NCBI GenBank assembly: GCA_018241665.1
Contig: JAFEDK010000019.1
Span: 325,842 to 389,841, forward strand
DNA length: 64,000 bases
Direction of reading: 5' to 3'
Source of the DNA: Pseudomonadota bacterium
GTDB lineage: Bacteria > Pseudomonadota > Gammaproteobacteria > Burkholderiales > Rhodocyclaceae
Position 1 is the first letter of the stretch; each line of letters starts with the position of its first letter. Below are positions 27,362 through 35,451 of the stretch, piece after piece. The notes beneath the pieces were generated by a model. It was not told the DNA's origin and did not search any database. It was given only the letters and a program-made list of their open reading frames with translations. The position numbers and the translations under genes are program-made.

Positions 27362-27667
27362 ATGATGAAAAAAATGATCCTGAGCGTCGCCGTTTCCCTG
27401 TTTGCCGCCAGCCTGGCACCCGCAGCCTTTGCCGCGACCGCCCAGCAAAACAAGATGAAGGAATGCAATGCCTCCGCCGCCGACAAGAAGGGCGATGAAC
27501 GCAAGGCCTTCATGAAGGACTGTCTGTCGGCCAAGCCAGCCGCTGCCGCCAAGGATGGCAAGACCACCCAGCAGGACAAGATGAAGTCCTGTAACAAGGA
27601 GGCCGGCGACAAGGCCCTGAAGGGTGATGAACGCAAGAAGTTCATGAGCGGCTGCCTGAAGGGCTGA
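27362..27667 (+). CDS. PsiF-family small exported protein
   Basis: A 101-residue protein with a signal peptide (ends near PAAFAAT) and two copies of the PsiF repeat. The first (about 28-57) reads QQNKMKECN...GDERKAFMKDCLS; the second (about 71-100) reads QQDKMKSCN...GDERKKFMSGCLK. E. coli psiF is phosphate-starvation induced; function unknown. GAGGAG precedes the start. No clear Pho box was recognised. A strong terminator follows. Confidence 0.85.
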   Translation: MMKKMILSVAVSLFAASLAPAAFAATAQQNKMKECNASAADKKGDERKAFMKDCLSAKPAAAAKDGKTTQQDKMKSCNKEAGDKALKGDERKKFMSGCLKG

Positions 27668-27695
27668 GCTGCCGCCAGTCCGGCTCCACGCACAT

Positions 27696-27727
27696 GAAAA
27701 GGGCCGCGAGAGCGGCCCTTTGTCTTT
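27696..27727. terminator. Bidirectional terminator between psiF-like and FHA genes
   Basis: AAAGGGCCGC-GAGA-GCGGCCCTTT followed by GTCTTTT. The A-run on the left side makes it usable from both strands, fitting its place between convergent genes. Confidence 0.9.
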
Positions 27728-27749
27728 TGCACGAAAAACAGTTGTCCGC

Positions 27750-28613
27750 TCAATCCAGGGCGAAGGCGACCACGTCCGACATGTTGTCGTTGACGGAAAA
27801 ACCGCAGCCAATGTGTCCCTTCTCGCCGAGGATGAATTCCTCGCGCTTGACGCAGTGCTCGGGCGTCCCCTCCTCCAGCAGGAAGGTACCGTTGGTGCTC
27901 GAATCGGCCAGGTAGAACAGGCCATTCCGCAGTTCGAGGCGGGCGTGCCGGCGGGACACGCGCGGATCGGAAATCACGATGTCGTTGCCAGTATCGCGCC
28001 CGAACAACAGCGCTGGCCGGGTCCCGTCGACCACCCAGTTCTGCCCGCGGTAGCTGACGCGCATCTGCTTCTGGGCGTGCTGAGCCTCCTGGCGCTGTTC
28101 GGCGGGGCTCGGCGGCGGCGCCTCGCCGAGTTCGAGAACCGGGATAGGCATTTCGCCCACGCTGTCTTCCGCATGCCCCAGCAGACGCCGCAGGGAGGGC
28201 GTCAATACCCGCCCGAGGTTTTCCGACACCGCAATGCTGTCCGGGCCATGGCTCTCGACCAGCAGCACAGCGAGCTTCTCGGCATCCAGCCCGAGCCCTT
28301 CGGCCTCCGTCTCCAGCACCACGCCAGCCTTCAGCACCAGCTTGATGCCGCTCATCGGCGGCAGGGCACGCACCCTCTCCCGCATCTCCCGGGCCGCCAG
28401 CAGGGCCGAATCGGCATCCGGGAAATGGGCTACCAGGGAGTCGCTCTTTACCGCAAAACCGAGCGCCTGATAGGCCTCCGCGCAGCGGGACATGCGGTTC
28501 AGACTGCGCTCGACCGCGTAGGCAGCCTCGGCCTCGCCCAGCTTTTCGGCAAGGTGAACGCCGCCGGCGATTTCAGCAAGGAGGAGGCAGGGCACCTTGG
28601 CGCGATCATGCAT
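27750..28613 (-). CDS. Cyclase-like domain fused to an FHA domain
   Basis: A 287-residue protein. Residues about 8-150 resemble a class III adenylate cyclase homology domain (CLLLAEIAGGVHLAEKLGE, then FAVKSDSLVAHFPDADSALLAA). The first metal-binding Asp is replaced by Glu and other catalytic residues are not obvious, so activity is doubtful. Residues about 190-287 are an FHA phosphothreonine-binding domain with GRDTGNDIVI, VSRRHARLEL and DSSTNGTF. It follows ttcA by 88 bases on the same strand. The role is probably signalling by phosphoprotein binding; partners unknown. Confidence 0.75.
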   Translation of the reverse strand: MHDRAKVPCLLLAEIAGGVHLAEKLGEAEAAYAVERSLNRMSRCAEAYQALGFAVKSDSLVAHFPDADSALLAAREMRERVRALPPMSGIKLVLKAGVVLETEAEGLGLDAEKLAVLLVESHGPDSIAVSENLGRVLTPSLRRLLGHAEDSVGEMPIPVLELGEAPPPSPAEQRQEAQHAQKQMRVSYRGQNWVVDGTRPALLFGRDTGNDIVISDPRVSRRHARLELRNGLFYLADSSTNGTFLLEEGTPEHCVKREEFILGEKGHIGCGFSVNDNMSDVVAFALD

Positions 28614-28701
28614 GCTGGACGGCTCCGCGATCTGCAGCGGACAGCTTGGGCTGGCGCCGGAGCTGTCGGCTCCCGGCGGGGGCAGGACGGTGACTCATCA
28701 A

Positions 28702-29637
28702 TCAGTTCTTCCAGATTCCGATCGGAATGGCCGCCTTGTCGTCGGGATGGGCCGGCAGCTCCGGGTTGTCGAAAACGATGTCGCCCTGTTCGACCTGGGT
28801 GTCCCGCGACACATTACGGAAGTCAAACAGCTCGGCGTCCGCCATATGCGACGGCACGATGTTCTTCATGGCCGTCGCAATGGAGACGATACGACCGGGG
28901 AAACGCTCGTCCCAGTCGCGCAGCATGGTCTTGATCTGCTTGCGCTGGGCATTTTCCTGGCTACCGCACAGGTTGCACGGAATGATCGGGTACTCCATGC
29001 CCCGCGCGAAACGCTCGATGTCCTTTTCCGAGCAGTAGGCCAGCGGCCGGATGACTACGTTCTGCCCATCGTCACTGACCAGCTTGGGGGGCATGCCCTT
29101 CATCTTGCCGCCGAAGAACATGTTCAGGAACAGGGTCTCGATCATGTCGTCGCGATGGTGGCCAAGGGCGATCTTGGTTGCGCCGACTTCCTTCGCGGTG
29201 CGATAGATGATGCCCCGCCGCAAGCGCGAACACAGTGAGCAGGTCGTCTTGCCTTCCGGAATCTTGTCCTTGACAATTTTATATGTATCTTCGGTAACGA
29301 TCCGGTATTCAACCCCGATGGATTCGAAGTACGCCGGCAACACGTGATCCGGAAAACCGGGCTGCTTCTGGTCGAGGTTCATCGCGACGATGCGGAAATC
29401 GATCGGAGCCCGCTCCCGCAACTCCATCAGCAGGCTCAGCAGGGTGAACGAATCCTTCCCGCCTGACATGCAGACCATCACCACGTCACCGTCCTCGATC
29501 ATCCGGTAATCGCCAATGGCCTCACCCACCTTGCGCATCAGGAACTTCTTCAGGCGCAAGAACGTGTTGGAATGACGGCTTTCCGTTTCAGGCTGCTCAA
29601 CGGCCTGGCTGGCAAGGGCTGGCACTACGTTTTCCAT
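28702..29637 (-). CDS. ttcA: tRNA 2-thiocytidine(32) synthetase TtcA
   Basis: A 311-residue TtcA. The PP-loop SGGKDS is at residues 58-63. Two CxxC pairs follow ([11 protein letters not shown] near 136 and [10 protein letters not shown] near 221) and ligate the iron-sulfur cluster needed for thiolation of C32 in tRNA. The start at 29637 ([10 protein letters not shown]) has an upstream TATAAT on the minus strand. It lies between the pteridine reductase and the FHA gene. Confidence 0.95.
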   Translation of the reverse strand: MENVVPALASQAVEQPETESRHSNTFLRLKKFLMRKVGEAIGDYRMIEDGDVVMVCMSGGKDSFTLLSLLMELRERAPIDFRIVAMNLDQKQPGFPDHVLPAYFESIGVEYRIVTEDTYKIVKDKIPEGKTTCSLCSRLRRGIIYRTAKEVGATKIALGHHRDDMIETLFLNMFFGGKMKGMPPKLVSDDGQNVVIRPLAYCSEKDIERFARGMEYPIIPCNLCGSQENAQRKQIKTMLRDWDERFPGRIVSIATAMKNIVPSHMADAELFDFRNVSRDTQVEQGDIVFDNPELPAHPDDKAAIPIGIWKN

Positions 29638-29656
29638 GTCAATTCAATTTCCGAAA

Positions 29657-29690
29657 ATTATAGTCCGATCGCCTCAATGCCGATCGGCAT
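29657..29690 (-). promoter_or_regulatory. ttcA promoter -10 and adjacent palindrome
   Basis: On the minus strand TATAAT (29662-29657) lies 20 bases before the ttcA start. The perfect 14-bp palindrome ATGCCGATCGGCAT (29677-29690) overlaps where the -35 would be. It could be an operator; no regulator is identifiable. Confidence 0.45.
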
Positions 29691-29704
29691 AAATGTTAAT
29701 TAGC

Positions 29705-30454
29705 TCAAAGGTGGGCGCTGCGGCCACCATCCACCGACAGGATCTGCCCGGTCACATAGGGCGCATCGAACAGCAGGAAGCGCACCGTGCGGGCGATGTC
29801 AGCCGGCGAACCGACCCGCCCCAGCAGCGTATGGGCGACTATGCGCTCCCGCTCCTGCGGCGGAAACTGCCCATCGTCGGGCCACTCGATCGCCCCTGGC
29901 GCAACACCATTCACCCGCACCCGCGGCGCCAGCTCCAGCGCCAGCGCACGGGTCAGGCCGAGCAGGCCGGCCTTCGCCGCACAGTACAAAGGGTAGCCCT
30001 TCAAGGGCCGCTCGGCGTGGATGTCGACGATATTGACGATCGCCCCGCCACTCGCCGCCAGGTGCGAGGCCGCCGCCTGGGCAAGAAACAGCGGTGCCTT
30101 CAGGTTGGAACCGATGAGGTCGAACCACGCCGTCTCGTCGATGTCTCCCAGGGCCGTCGGAAAGAAACTCGACGCGTTGTTGACCAGGCCATCGAGCCGC
30201 CCGAAATGCGCCACGGCGGCCTCCACCAGACCCGGCAGCGCGGCACTATCGAGCAGGTCGGCGCACAGGGCCACGGCCGAGCCGGCGCGCCGGCCTTCGA
30301 GGTCGGCGACCAGGGCCTCGGCCTCACCGCGGGAATGGCGATAATGCACCGCGACCTGCGCGCCGGCGGCGTGCAGGCAACGCACGATTTCGGCGCCGAC
30401 GCGCCGTGCGCCGCCCGTCACCAGCACGACTGGGGCGATCGGATCTTCAATCAT
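29705..30454 (-). CDS. Pteridine reductase-type short-chain dehydrogenase
   Basis: A 249-residue SDR. TGGARRVG is the cofactor motif typical of pteridine reductases (TGxxxRxG), and NNASSFFPT and the catalytic YPLYCAAKAG (Tyr-x3-Lys) follow. It probably reduces dihydropteridines with NADPH, as FolM/PTR1 do. In many betaproteobacteria it neighbours ttcA and the MidA-like methyltransferase, as here. The reductase substrate is inferred from motif and context. Confidence 0.85.
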   Translation of the reverse strand: MIEDPIAPVVLVTGGARRVGAEIVRCLHAAGAQVAVHYRHSRGEAEALVADLEGRRAGSAVALCADLLDSAALPGLVEAAVAHFGRLDGLVNNASSFFPTALGDIDETAWFDLIGSNLKAPLFLAQAAASHLAASGGAIVNIVDIHAERPLKGYPLYCAAKAGLLGLTRALALELAPRVRVNGVAPGAIEWPDDGQFPPQERERIVAHTLLGRVGSPADIARTVRFLLFDAPYVTGQILSVDGGRSAHL

Positions 30455-30567
30455 GACTACCAGGGGAGCGAATCCAAGCGAAGGGCGTAATCATACGGCC
30501 CCCGACCCCTCGACGGTGCACTGCAACGAACGGGTAAAATACAGATTTTCCCCTATCCACCTCCGCC

Positions 30568-31728
30568 ATGAACCTGCCCCAGCCTTCCGCCGACGCCCTC
30601 GAACAGAGCGCACGCCTCGTTTCCCGCCTGCGCAGCCTGATCGAGACCCAGGACGGCTGGATCTCCTTCGCCACCTACATGGCCGAAGCGCTGTACACGC
30701 CCGGCCTCGGCTACTACAGCGGCGGCGCCCACAAATTCGGCCCCGGTGGCGACTTCATCACCGCACCTGAACTGACCCCGCTGTTCGGCCAGGCACTGGC
30801 GGCCCAAGTCCAGCAGGTCATGGAATTGTCGGCGCCCCACATCATCGAGGCTGGCGCCGGCACCGGCCTGCTGGCCGCCGACCTGCTGCTCGAGCTGGAA
30901 CACCACGGGGCATTGCCTGAAAGCTACGGCATCCTCGAAGTCTCCGGCGAACTGCGCGAACGCCAGTTCGACACCCTCGCCGCCAAAGCGCCCCACCTGG
31001 CCTCCCGGGTCCGCTGGCTGGACGGGCTGCCGGAGCGTTTCTCCGGGGCTCTGGTGGCCAACGAGGTGCTCGACGTGATGCCTGTGCATCTTGTCGCCTG
31101 GCGACCGGACGGCATCTTCGAGCGGGGCGTGGCCCTCGGCGCCGACGGCAGTTTCGTGTGGGCCGACAAGCCGGCAAGCGGCAAGGTCGCCGAGGCGGCA
31201 GCGGCCCTCGACGTGCCGCTGCCCGAGGAAGGCGAATACGTCAGCGAGATCAACCTCGCCGGGCGGGCCTGGATCACCGAATGGGCGGCGCGCCTGGAAT
31301 GCGGGGCCATGCTGCTGGTGGATTACGGCTATCCACGGGCCGAGTACTACCTCGACAGCCGTGGCACCGGCACCCTGCTGTGCTACTTCCGCCACCACGC
31401 CCACGGCGATCCCTTCCTGTGGCCGGGGCTCAACGACATCACCGCCTTCGTGGACTTCACCGCGGTGGCCGAAGCCGGTTTCGAGGCCGGCCTCGACGTG
31501 CTCGGTTACACCAACCAGGCGACGCTGCTGTTCAACTGCGGGGTGCTGGAATGCCTGGCCCGCCGGGCACCGGAGGACAGCGTCGATTACATCCGCGCCG
31601 CCAAGGCAGTACAGCGCCTCACCGGCCCCCACGAAATGGGCGAACTGTTCAAGGTCATCGCCCTGGGCAAGGATCTCACCCAGCCGCTCATCGGTTTCCT
31701 GCGCGGCGACCGCCTCCACACGCTGTAA
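30568..31728 (+). CDS. SAM-dependent methyltransferase, MidA/NDUFAF7 family (COG1565)
   Basis: A 386-residue class I methyltransferase. SFATYMAEALYTPGLGYYSGG near residue 31-51 and FGPGGDFITAPELTPLFG near 55-72 are hallmarks of the family. The SAM motif is IIEAGAGTGLLAADLL near 91-106, and ALVANEVLDVMPVHL follows. The mitochondrial homologue NDUFAF7 methylates an Arg of a complex I subunit. Whether the bacterial protein does so is unknown. Divergent from the pteridine reductase gene and followed by a terminator. Confidence 0.88.
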   Translation: MNLPQPSADALEQSARLVSRLRSLIETQDGWISFATYMAEALYTPGLGYYSGGAHKFGPGGDFITAPELTPLFGQALAAQVQQVMELSAPHIIEAGAGTGLLAADLLLELEHHGALPESYGILEVSGELRERQFDTLAAKAPHLASRVRWLDGLPERFSGALVANEVLDVMPVHLVAWRPDGIFERGVALGADGSFVWADKPASGKVAEAAAALDVPLPEEGEYVSEINLAGRAWITEWAARLECGAMLLVDYGYPRAEYYLDSRGTGTLLCYFRHHAHGDPFLWPGLNDITAFVDFTAVAEAGFEAGLDVLGYTNQATLLFNCGVLECLARRAPEDSVDYIRAAKAVQRLTGPHEMGELFKVIALGKDLTQPLIGFLRGDRLHTL

Positions 31729-31736
31729 ACAGCAAA

Positions 31737-31769
31737 AAGGCCTGCAGGCTCGATGAGCCGGCAGGCCTT
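31737..31769. terminator. Terminator hairpin after the MidA-family gene
   Basis: AAGGCCTGC-a-GGCT-cgatg-AGCC-g-GCAGGCCTT forms a long stem between two convergent genes. A-rich on the left, so it probably serves the leftward gene as well. Confidence 0.8.
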
Positions 31770-31788
31770 GCCGCGAGTGGATTAAGGA

Positions 31789-32007
31789 CTACTCCTGATA
31801 GCGATAGACCGCTGCCAGGAAGGCCTCCACATCCGTCGGAACGGCATGCTGCCCGCGCCCGACGCTTGCCACCTCCTGCAGTCCCAGCGCCAGTTCGGGA
31901 GGCAAGGGGTTGGCATTCAGCACCTCGTCACCATACGCCAGGCCGGTTTCTTCCACCGGTTCGCCGTAGATCCGTGCTCCGCTTTCCATATCCATGCTGA
32001 TCACCAT
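31789..32007 (-). CDS. Small conserved-looking hypothetical protein
   Basis: A 72-residue acidic protein (MVISMDMESGARIYG...). An excellent GGAGG ribosome binding site lies six bases before the ATG, and the base composition is normal for the genome. No domain is recognised and no membrane segment is present. Convergent with the MidA-family gene. The 205 bases upstream (32008-32212) hold no other supported gene. Confidence 0.6.
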   Translation of the reverse strand: MVISMDMESGARIYGEPVEETGLAYGDEVLNANPLPPELALGLQEVASVGRGQHAVPTDVEAFLAAVYRYQE

Positions 32008-32212
32008 ATCGGCCTCCGTTGCGGGTACAGGGGAAAATAAAGCCCGCTGATGTTTCTAACGGCTGCAGCCTCCAAAGGTTGAAGGAAATTCGGCACGGAA
32101 TCCTGTGCAGCCGCCTCCGCACCGTCTTGCTCGCGTTTCCAGCATGGTCGACGGTCGCGCCGTGTGCAGTGATGGACTTCACGGGTGGCGTCAGGCTCCG
32201 CCCACCGGCCGC

Positions 32213-33016
32213 CTACAGGCCCGCTTCCTTCATCCAGTGCACGATCGGCTCGGCCGCCAGGCGCCAGTCCGACTCCATCATCAGACCGTGGCCAAGGCCC
32301 GGCAGGATCTTCGCCTTGACCCCGTAGCGGGCCGCCGTCATGCGCACCTGCTCAGGTGGAATCAGCACGTCGTACTCGCCGCCGAGCACCAGCATCGGCG
32401 GGATCTGCATGCGCGACAGGAAGGGCAGGTCGAACAGGGACATGTCCCAGATCGCCCGGTGGGATTCCGGCTGGCACAGGTGGTAATAGCGCTGCAGGCG
32501 ATCCAGCTCGATCGCCTCGTGGAACATCGCGTCGCGCAGCGTTTCCATCTGCGGCTGGCCCCCGCCCATCAGGCGGTTGAGGTCGCCGAGCAGATGGGGC
32601 CGGGCGAACGCCAGCCCGAAAGCCGAGCCGAGCAAGCCCTGGGGCGGCACCGAGGACATCAGGACGACGCCGGGCGCCGAATGGTTCTCGAGGAATTTCT
32701 GCACCACCATGCCACCCATGGAGTGACCGACCAGCACCGGCGGCGTCGGGAGAGCGGCCGCTACCTCGGCCACGTCGGCCACGTAGTCGGCAATCGAGAA
32801 ACTGTCCAGGTAAGCCCGCCCGCGGCTCTTGCCATGACCGGACAGGGACAGGGCATAGGCCGCGTAGCCCTGCGCAGCGAACCACGACAGGAAGTACTCG
32901 TCCCAGCACCAGGCCGCGGTATAGGCACCATGGACGAACAGCAAGGGGGTGGGATGGGCCCGGCCGACTGGCGTGCGACTGAGGACTTCCAGGTCGCCGA
33001 AACGGGAGCGGTTCAT
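32213..33016 (-). CDS. Alpha/beta-fold hydrolase
   Basis: A 267-residue hydrolase with LLFVHGAYTAAWCWDEYF (oxyanion region), the nucleophile elbow G-H-S-M-G-G, a late acid in GGEYDVLIPP, and the catalytic His in LPGLGHGLMME. ATG 33016 with GGAAGGG upstream is preferred over a TTG at 33049. An esterase or lipase-like activity is likely; the substrate is unknown. It stands alone, divergent from the DUF2905 gene. Confidence 0.85.
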   Translation of the reverse strand: MNRSRFGDLEVLSRTPVGRAHPTPLLFVHGAYTAAWCWDEYFLSWFAAQGYAAYALSLSGHGKSRGRAYLDSFSIADYVADVAEVAAALPTPPVLVGHSMGGMVVQKFLENHSAPGVVLMSSVPPQGLLGSAFGLAFARPHLLGDLNRLMGGGQPQMETLRDAMFHEAIELDRLQRYYHLCQPESHRAIWDMSLFDLPFLSRMQIPPMLVLGGEYDVLIPPEQVRMTAARYGVKAKILPGLGHGLMMESDWRLAAEPIVHWMKEAGL

Positions 33017-33206
33017 GCGCAGCCCTTCCGGAGCTGGGCGGGACGGCAAGGCAGGCTGGGGATCGGGGTCATGGCGTGGACATGAATTTGTATTGTTGTG
33101 GGGGCAGAACTTACCGCACCCGGCCGCGCAGCGATAGCAGAAAACGTGTTGCGGCCCGGCAAACTACGGTTAAATGCGGGCTTTCAACGAGCAAGGGCGA
33201 AGGACG

Positions 33207-33404
33207 ATGCTCAAGTGGTTGCTGGCCATCGTGATCGTGGCGGTGGTTTCCGGACTCGGTTCCGGCCTGCCGTGGCGGCGCTGGCGCATCGGGCACCTGC
33301 CCGGCGACCTGCATTTCGACGTCTTCGGACGCCACATCCACATCCCTTTCACCAGCACCCTGCTGATGTCACTGGCCGCCTGGCTGTTGCTCCGGGCGCT
33401 GTAG
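33207..33404 (+). CDS. DUF2905 domain-containing membrane protein
   Basis: A 65-residue protein with two transmembrane helices (about 3-20 and 47-64) flanking the DUF2905 signature LPGDLHFDVFGRHIHIPFTS. Function unknown. Its 3' end overlaps the 3' end of the convergent pbpC gene by 36 bases. Confidence 0.85.
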   Translation: MLKWLLAIVIVAVVSGLGSGLPWRRWRIGHLPGDLHFDVFGRHIHIPFTSTLLMSLAAWLLLRAL

Positions 33405-35402
33405 TACCGGCTCGAGGGGCGCCCGTACGGCAAAGATCACGCTATCCAGCACCTGCCCCTCGGCGGACATCAGCTCCAGCACGTGCCGGCCGGCCACCGG
33501 CCGCCACGTAATGCGCTCGCCGCTACCCAGCGAATCGCCATTGAGGCGCCACCAGGCCCCGGCGGGCAGGTGGGACGCCTCGAAATACACCTTGTAAGCG
33601 TCGTCACGCAGCAACGCCATCGCATCCACCAGCACGCCGTTGAGGGGCTGGACGATGCGTGGCAGCACCCGCGGCACGGCCACCCGCTCCACTTCGGTGC
33701 CGCGGATGAACCACTCCCGCCTGGGACTCTCGACCGGCGGCTCGAACACCACCACGCTCGACACCACGCCCGCCGGCGGCACCGGTCGCACGGGCGGCTG
33801 CCCCCGCATCAAGGCCCGCAGGATGTCGTTCCAGGCCTGCGCGCCAAGCTGCAGCGCATTGCGCACCCCGGCGACCCACAGCACGATCGTGAAGCGGTCG
33901 GAGAAACCCGCCGCCAGCGTCTCGCGGCTATCCGCCGCGTACTGCCGGAAGGCGAAAGGCTGCGGGCTGCCATCTACATCGGGCGGCGCCAGCATGTCGG
34001 CAACGATGAAGCTGGCCTCGGGCCGCAGCAGGCGGCGTTGGACCCGCTCCGAAGCGACCAGGAAGCGTGGCGCCTGCCATTGCCCGCCCACCGCGAGGCT
34101 GCGGTAGAGGGCTGCCAGGGGCAGCAGGGCCACATCGGCGCTACCGCCGCGCAGATCCACATCGGCCTGGCGCAGTCGCTCCGGCAGACTGTCCGCCACC
34201 AGCCGTCCCACCGCCTGCGCCGAGTCGCTCATGCCTTCGGCCAGCGCCCGCCGCACGCTGACCCACATGCGCTCGTCGGGTACCGTCGGCGCATGGTTGG
34301 CCAGTGCCTCCTCCATCAGGCTGGCGGCGGTAATCACCCGGCGCTCGAGGGCGAGACCGTAGGCGAAGGGCACCAGCAGGCTGCCCGGATTGCGTGGGGT
34401 CGGTGCATGGTCCGGCGCCCCGTAGTCGGGGGCGCCGACATAGGCCAGCACGTCGCCGCTGGCATTGTCGAGGACCACCGCCGCCGCCTCCAGCGTGCCG
34501 AGGCGGTACAGCACCGCGCTCACCCCCCGCTGGGCCTCCACGTCGAGGGTGCTGGTCAGGCGCTCGCCCGGATGCTGGAGCAGCAGGCGCCCTGCATGGG
34601 AGGCCAGCTCCCAGCGCGGTCCGGTGTGCTGCCGGTCGAGATTGCTGGCGGCCAGCCGCTGCGCCGGCCCGCAGGCTGCCGGCGCATTGATGCGCTCGGC
34701 CAGCACGCAGGCACGGCGGCCCACCACCTCGGGCCTGGCGTTGGGCCCACGCAGCAGCACGGACAGGATCAGCGCCTCGGGCCGCCCCAGCTCGGCCGGC
34801 GACTTGCCGAACAGCGCCCGGGCCGCCGCATGGACGCCTTGCAGGTCGCCACGGAAGGGTGCCAGGTTGAGGTAGGCCTCGAGGATCTGCTCCTTGGTCC
34901 ACCGCGCCTCCAGCGCCTGGGCGGCGAGGGCCTGGTCCCATTTCTGGCCCAGGCTGCGCCGGGGCATGCCATCACGGCCCAGGGCCAACTCCGGATCGAG
35001 CAGACCGGCCAGCTGCATCGACAAGGTCGATGCGCCACGCTTGCGGTCGTACCACAGGTTATGCCACAGGGAGCCGGCGAAGGCTTTCCAGTCCACCCCG
35101 GAATGCTCGAAGAAACGCTTGTCCTCCGCCGCCAGCAAAGCCTCCTTGAGGGCCGGCGACAGGCTGTGCAGGCCAATCCACTCGAGACGGCGTACGTGGG
35201 GATTGAGGCGCCGCTCGGCCAGCGGCGTGCCGTCCCGGGCGAGCAGCACCCCCACCGACGGCACGGCCGCGGCCTTCACCTCGGCAAAGGCAGGGATGGG
35301 CTGCACGGCGGAAGCGGAGACGGCCAAGCCCAGGCCGGCCGCCAGCAGGGCTATTCGCCTGACCAGGAGGGATGCAACGGGCAAATCGATGGGCAAGCGC
35401 AT
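33369..35402 (-). CDS. pbpC: Penicillin-binding protein 1C with degenerate transpeptidase
   Basis: A 677-residue PbpC homologue. The glycosyltransferase family 51 domain (about 50-230) looks intact, with catalytic Glu93 in AAEDKRFFEH and GASTLSMQLAGLL. The transpeptidase domain (about 280-560) has lost its catalytic motifs. The S-x-x-K box reads S341-L-L-V instead of S-T-L-K. The S-x-N equivalent reads GMSDS. No K-T-G is present where expected: the region before LWVAG reads YAADSRETLAAGF. The C-terminal BiPBP_C domain (about 580-660) is retained. It therefore probably polymerises or binds glycan without cross-linking. It overlaps the convergent DUF2905 gene and follows cca by 50 bases in the direction of transcription. 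Confidence 0.9.
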   Translation of the reverse strand: MRLPIDLPVASLLVRRIALLAAGLGLAVSASAVQPIPAFAEVKAAAVPSVGVLLARDGTPLAERRLNPHVRRLEWIGLHSLSPALKEALLAAEDKRFFEHSGVDWKAFAGSLWHNLWYDRKRGASTLSMQLAGLLDPELALGRDGMPRRSLGQKWDQALAAQALEARWTKEQILEAYLNLAPFRGDLQGVHAAARALFGKSPAELGRPEALILSVLLRGPNARPEVVGRRACVLAERINAPAACGPAQRLAASNLDRQHTGPRWELASHAGRLLLQHPGERLTSTLDVEAQRGVSAVLYRLGTLEAAAVVLDNASGDVLAYVGAPDYGAPDHAPTPRNPGSLLVPFAYGLALERRVITAASLMEEALANHAPTVPDERMWVSVRRALAEGMSDSAQAVGRLVADSLPERLRQADVDLRGGSADVALLPLAALYRSLAVGGQWQAPRFLVASERVQRRLLRPEASFIVADMLAPPDVDGSPQPFAFRQYAADSRETLAAGFSDRFTIVLWVAGVRNALQLGAQAWNDILRALMRGQPPVRPVPPAGVVSSVVVFEPPVESPRREWFIRGTEVERVAVPRVLPRIVQPLNGVLVDAMALLRDDAYKVYFEASHLPAGAWWRLNGDSLGSGERITWRPVAGRHVLELMSAEGQVLDSVIFAVRAPLEPVLQRPEQQPGGQ

Positions 35403-35451
35403 GAAAGTGCGCGCATTGTAGGTTGCAACGCCGATGCCGTGCGTGGAATGG

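Noticed and set aside
33091-33125. Possible sixth REP copy near TTGTTGTGGGGGCAGAAC
   Set aside because: Only about eight bases match the arm and there is no complementary partner.
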